Under the pieces are notes generated by a model that saw nothing but the letters and a program-made list of their open reading frames with translations, was not told the DNA's origin and did no database searches. Shown piece after piece: positions 60,676-64,000 of a stretch of DNA of 64,000 bases; the first letter of the stretch is position 1, and each line of letters starts with the position of its first letter. A program made the translations under genes and the position numbers. The DNA is from Pseudobutyrivibrio sp. (GTDB taxonomy: Bacteria > Bacillota > Clostridia > Lachnospirales > Lachnospiraceae). Location of the stretch: NCBI GenBank assembly GCA_017557435.1, contig JAFYYR010000016.1:1-64000 (forward strand). Direction: 5' to 3'.

Positions 60676-60723
60676 ACCTATTAGGTTAGTAGGTATATTA
60701 ACAGAACTAATATCCCCGCACAA
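60676..60723 (-). promoter_or_regulatory. Promoter and sulfur-regulon operator of the sulfate uptake operon
   Basis: TTGTGC (60718-60723) and TAATAT (60695-60700) are 17 nt apart. The plus strand at 60676-60693 reads ACCTATTAGGTTAGTAGG, just downstream of the -10 box, as at 44999 and 52033. Confidence 0.7.
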
Positions 60724-60739
60724 TCCCCTACGTTCAAGG

Positions 60740-60781
60740 AAAAAATTAGTGCTAGCTATAGAGGAATTCTATAACTAGCAC
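60740..60781 (-). terminator. Rho-independent terminator after hemL
   Basis: On the minus strand GTGCTAGTTATA pairs with TATAGCTAGCAC (one G-U), followed by TAATTTTTT. It is 7 nt after the hemL stop. Confidence 0.8.
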
Positions 60782-60787
60782 CAATGC

Positions 60788-62044
60788 TTAAATACTATTT
60801 TCAATTGCTTTTATAGTCTTATCGAGATCTTCTTTTGAGTGGGCATCTGAAACAAACATTGCCTCAAATTGACTAGGAGCTACATAGATACCATTTTCAA
60901 GCATCTTTCTAAAGTATGCTGCGAACTTTTTGGTGTCACACCCTAGCACATCCTCATAAGAGGTTACCTGAGAGTCAGTAAAGAAAGGTGAAAGTAGAGA
61001 CCCCACTCTATTAACTGTCATTCCCAGTTTCTTATATGCAGCCTCAAGCTTAGAAGCATATTCGTCTATACGAATATATATGTCTCTGTCATTCTTAAGG
61101 GCCTTAAGCTGCTCAATACCTGCAGTAACTGCTATTGGATTACCCGAAAGGGTACCTGCCTGATAAACACTGCCTACAGGTGCTACCACATCCATAATCT
61201 CCGATGTAGCAACATAGGCTGCCAGTGGCATTCCACCTCCAACAATCTTACCGAATGTAATCATATCTGGCTTAATTCCATAGTACTCACTAGCGCCACC
61301 ATAAGCTAATCTAAATCCAGTGATTACCTCATCAAATATAAGTAAGCTGCCATTGTCCTTTGTTATCTGGCGAAGGAAGGCAAGGAATCCTTCCTTTGGT
61401 GGAACAACACCCATATTTGCGCTGACTGGCTCCACTATAACTGCAGCTATCTGGCCCTTATTGGCATTAAATAATGCCTCTACAGAAGCCTCATCATTGT
61501 AATCAGCTAAAAGTGTGGTGGCTGTATAGCCCTTTGGAACTCCTGCTGAGTCTGGGTTAGACTCTGTCAAAAGACCAGAGCCTGCTGTAACAAGCAGTCC
61601 ATCACTGTGACCATGATAGTTACCTCTGAATTTGATAATCTTATCCTTTTGAGTGTAGCCTCTTGCCACTCTGATGGCACTCATAACTGCCTCAGTACCA
61701 GAATTTACAAGACGTACCTTGTCCATAAAAGGCACAGCCTCAAGGATAAGCTTAGCAAGCACTGTCTCCTTTTCTGTAGGAGCGCCGTATGAAAGACCAT
61801 TATCACATGCTGCCTTTACCGCCTCAATCACAGCAGGATATGCATGACCTAAAATCATAGGTCCCCATGAACATACATAGTCAATATATTCACCGCCATC
61901 TTCATCAAAAATATGGCTTCCCTTTGCATGATTTATAAATAGAGGATTTCTATCTACAGCTCTAAAGGCTCTAACAGGCGAATTAACACCTCCCGGTATA
62001 ACTGTTTTCGCATCATCAAATAAAATCTCTGACTTGTTCCCCAT
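60788..62044 (-). CDS. hemL: Glutamate-1-semialdehyde 2,1-aminomutase
   Basis: 418 residues, PLP enzyme forming 5-aminolevulinate. The start has FDDAKTVIPGGVNSPVRAF. VNSGTEAVMSAIRVARGYT, LLIFDEVITGFRLAYGGA and the PLP lysine in ITFGKIVGGGMPLAAY are intact. It lies 2 nt after hemB. Last gene of the hemA-hemB-hemL transcript. Confidence 0.97.
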   Translation of the reverse strand: MGNKSEILFDDAKTVIPGGVNSPVRAFRAVDRNPLFINHAKGSHIFDEDGGEYIDYVCSWGPMILGHAYPAVIEAVKAACDNGLSYGAPTEKETVLAKLILEAVPFMDKVRLVNSGTEAVMSAIRVARGYTQKDKIIKFRGNYHGHSDGLLVTAGSGLLTESNPDSAGVPKGYTATTLLADYNDEASVEALFNANKGQIAAVIVEPVSANMGVVPPKEGFLAFLRQITKDNGSLLIFDEVITGFRLAYGGASEYYGIKPDMITFGKIVGGGMPLAAYVATSEIMDVVAPVGSVYQAGTLSGNPIAVTAGIEQLKALKNDRDIYIRIDEYASKLEAAYKKLGMTVNRVGSLLSPFFTDSQVTSYEDVLGCDTKKFAAYFRKMLENGIYVAPSQFEAMFVSDAHSKEDLDKTIKAIENSI

Positions 62045-62046
62045 TA

Positions 62047-63015
62047 TTAATCCTCTTCTTCCAAAAACTTAGCCACATCAAGAGCGTGGTAAGTGATAAT
62101 CCTATCTGCTCCTGCTCTTTTCATAGCTATCATATTTTCAAGCACGATTCTCTTTTCATCAATCCAGCCATTTGCTGCTGCAGCCTTAACCATAGAGTAT
62201 TCCCCACTTACATTGTAGGTGATAAAAGGAACATCAAAACACTCTCTTGCCTCTTTCATAATATCAAGATAAGCAAGAGCAGGCTTTACGATAATCATAT
62301 CTGCTCCTTCTTCCAAATCATCCTCTATCTCACGCATAGCCTCACGACCATTTGCTGGATCCATCTGATATGATTTTCTATCTCCAAAATGAGGTGCAGA
62401 ACCTGCTGCATCTCTAAATGGTCCATAATAACCTGATGCAAATTTAGCACTATAGCTAAGAATAGGTGTGTTGATAAATGAAGCCTCATCAAGAGCCTCT
62501 CTAATGGCAGCTACTCGTCCGTCCATCATATCAGATGGGGCTACAATATCAGCACCAGCCTTTGCCATAGATACAGCCATCTTCGCAAGTAGTGGAAGTG
62601 TCTCGTCATTTAAAATATGACCCTCGCATACAAGTCCGCAATGACCATGTGAAGTATATTCACAAAGACATACATCCGCAATTACGATTAATGTAGGATA
62701 CTTTTCCTTAATGTGTCTAATGCATCTTTGAGTGATACCATTGTCATCATAGGCACCTGTTCCCTTTTCGTCCTTGTGCTCTGGAATACCAAAAAGTAAA
62801 ACTGCTGGAATTTTAGCAGCCTGTACTCTATCTAGCTCCTCATCAATTCTATCTAGGGAATACTGATAAATTCCTGGCATAGAAGGAACCTCATTTTTAA
62901 TATCATCTCCCTCTGCCACAAACATTGGATAAATTAAGTCCTTAACGCTTACCTCGTGTTCTCTAACGAAGCTTCTCATTTCTTTTGTCTGTCTTAATCT
63001 TCTAAATCGTCTCAT
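62047..63015 (-). CDS. hemB: Delta-aminolevulinic acid dehydratase
   Basis: 322 residues forming porphobilinogen. Zinc-type cysteine motif DVCLCEYTSHGHCGLV, Schiff-base lysines in LSYSAKFASGYYGPFRDA and MIIVKPALAYLDI. It overlaps the 3' end of hemA by 14 nt. Confidence 0.97.
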   Translation of the reverse strand: MRRFRRLRQTKEMRSFVREHEVSVKDLIYPMFVAEGDDIKNEVPSMPGIYQYSLDRIDEELDRVQAAKIPAVLLFGIPEHKDEKGTGAYDDNGITQRCIRHIKEKYPTLIVIADVCLCEYTSHGHCGLVCEGHILNDETLPLLAKMAVSMAKAGADIVAPSDMMDGRVAAIREALDEASFINTPILSYSAKFASGYYGPFRDAAGSAPHFGDRKSYQMDPANGREAMREIEDDLEEGADMIIVKPALAYLDIMKEARECFDVPFITYNVSGEYSMVKAAAANGWIDEKRIVLENMIAMKRAGADRIITYHALDVAKFLEEED

Positions 63016-64000
63016 TTTCCACTTCCTGCATCTTATTTAAAACATTTATAAAACTCTCAAATTCCTCGGATGAAGCCACATCTCTAAACTTGTAAACAAA
63101 GTGCTCAAAGTCTTCCTTGCGAGATTGTTTCATTGTCTCAAAAGCCTCTCTATTTTTGTGAAAGGTAAGTTCCTTAAGTAGACAGTCCATCTCATCTTCT
63201 ATGATGGCCTCTCCACTTTCTTTTTCCTTGGATTTAAGTCTGTTGTTCTCTTTTGCTATAGCTGTAAAATCATCAATGGATATAAGCTCGGCACCATTTA
63301 TATTTACAACATCCTCATCTATGTCTCTTGGCACAGCCAAATCTATAAAAAGTCTCTTTTTCTCACCAAGTCCCAGATTCTTAAGCGCACCATAGGTAAT
63401 GGTATAGTGTGGTCCTCTAGTAGCTGACACTATCACATCCATATCATTTACATAACCATATCTATCAGAATAAGGAATAGACTTGGCATTAGAATTGCTA
63501 ATATGCTGAATATGCTTAGTGGCATATATCTCACAATCTCCGTAAGATAACAGATTCAAAAGGACCTTATTGCCTGTATCCCCTGTAGCTCCCATAATCA
63601 TGACCTTCTTCTTGCCACGCTTATAGTTATGTATTTTAGTTGCAGCAAGTGATGCTATAGATACGGAAGTCTTAGAAAGCTTAGTCTTAGTCTTGATTTT
63701 CTTAGCACAGCTGATAGCCGCCTGAAAAATAGTGTTCAGCTCGTAATTGGTATATCCCATATCCTTAGAAAAAGAATAGGCTGTCTTAATCTGACCAAGT
63801 ATCTCATCCTCACCAAGAACCATTGAATCAAATCCGGCTGTCACATGGAAAAGATGAGAAACCGCTCCATTGCCATCGAAAAACAAAAGCTGTTCCTTTA
63901 ACTCATCTATATCAACACCAGCCATATCTGCCCAAACAGATATAACTTTCGATGCCTTGCCCACACCGTATATCTCACATCTATTACAGGTGTTAAGATA
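63002..64000 (-). CDS. hemA: Glutamyl-tRNA reductase, 5' end beyond the window
   Basis: At least 333 residues; the frame stays open to base 64000 and encodes LNTCNRCEIYG, which contains the catalytic cysteine of GluTR, so the true start lies outside. HVTAGFDSMVLGEDEILGQIK and the NADPH loop VMIMGATGDTGNKVL follow; the latter is GATGDTG rather than the usual GAGEMG. The C-terminal dimerisation helix is rather short. It starts tetrapyrrole synthesis from glutamyl-tRNA, probably mainly for siroheme. Confidence 0.93.
   Translation of the reverse strand, partial: YLNTCNRCEIYGVGKASKVISVWADMAGVDIDELKEQLLFFDGNGAVSHLFHVTAGFDSMVLGEDEILGQIKTAYSFSKDMGYTNYELNTIFQAAISCAKKIKTKTKLSKTSVSIASLAATKIHNYKRGKKKVMIMGATGDTGNKVLLNLLSYGDCEIYATKHIQHISNSNAKSIPYSDRYGYVNDMDVIVSATRGPHYTITYGALKNLGLGEKKRLFIDLAVPRDIDEDVVNINGAELISIDDFTAIAKENNRLKSKEKESGEAIIEDEMDCLLKELTFHKNREAFETMKQSRKEDFEHFVYKFRDVASSEEFESFINVLNKMQEVENETI

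Overview
The window looks like a chromosomal segment of a strictly anaerobic, low-GC Firmicute, most likely Lachnospiraceae (Butyrivibrio/Pseudobutyrivibrio-like). The evidence is AT-rich intergenic DNA, strong AGGAGG ribosome sites, oxygen-sensitive enzymes (CODH-like protein, AprAB-type reductase, siroheme sulfite reductase) and typical clostridial families. The genus is inferred. Nearly all genes lie on the minus strand; only a ClC channel and a YgjV-like gene are on plus.

Layout. 1-9.6 kb is housekeeping: rpsU (cut by the edge), nitroreductase, alaS with a small membrane protein before it, an operon of an MBL-fold protein, Ogg and two degenerate cobalamin-assembly-like membrane proteins, a DUF5692-like membrane protein and a lipid kinase. 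9.6-22 kb has the ClC channel, two tandem LeuC/LeuD-type dehydratase pairs, an EAL protein, alr, an amino-acid ABC system with an apparently permuted receptor-permease fusion, a PD-(D/E)XK-like protein and a lipoprotein. 21.9-22.9 kb is non-coding: five phased copies of a 38-bp inverted repeat (a sixth copy is at 11.0 kb), tRNA-derived debris, then tRNA-Met and tRNA-Val. 23-36.6 kb carries a YdjGHI-like envelope module, an rsmH paralogue, a short metH with a LysR gene, an anchored surface protein, a rhodanese-TusA-DsrE2 fusion and a FeoA-FeoB fusion.

36.8-64 kb is a sulfur supercluster. It includes cysK and metY behind a cysteine-rich leader peptide, a CODH-like protein with a NitT/TauT-type ABC transporter, and haem/siroheme genes (hemA, hemB, hemL, hemC, cobA-hemD). 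Among these are a full route from sulfate uptake (sbp-cysTWA) through CysDN, AprAB and sulfite reductase to a thiocarboxylate carrier system (HcyS/HcyF/HcyD-like) and MetY. Four of its promoters share an 18-bp site, consensus ACCTAyTaGGTTrATAGG, suggesting one Rrf2/CymR-like sulfur regulator. The siroheme genes would supply the cofactor of the sulfite reductase.

A structured palindromic element of about 90 nt occurs three times (14.2, 36.8 and 49.8 kb). Its conserved internal loops and compensatory stem changes suggest an RNA or mobile repeat family I do not recognise.
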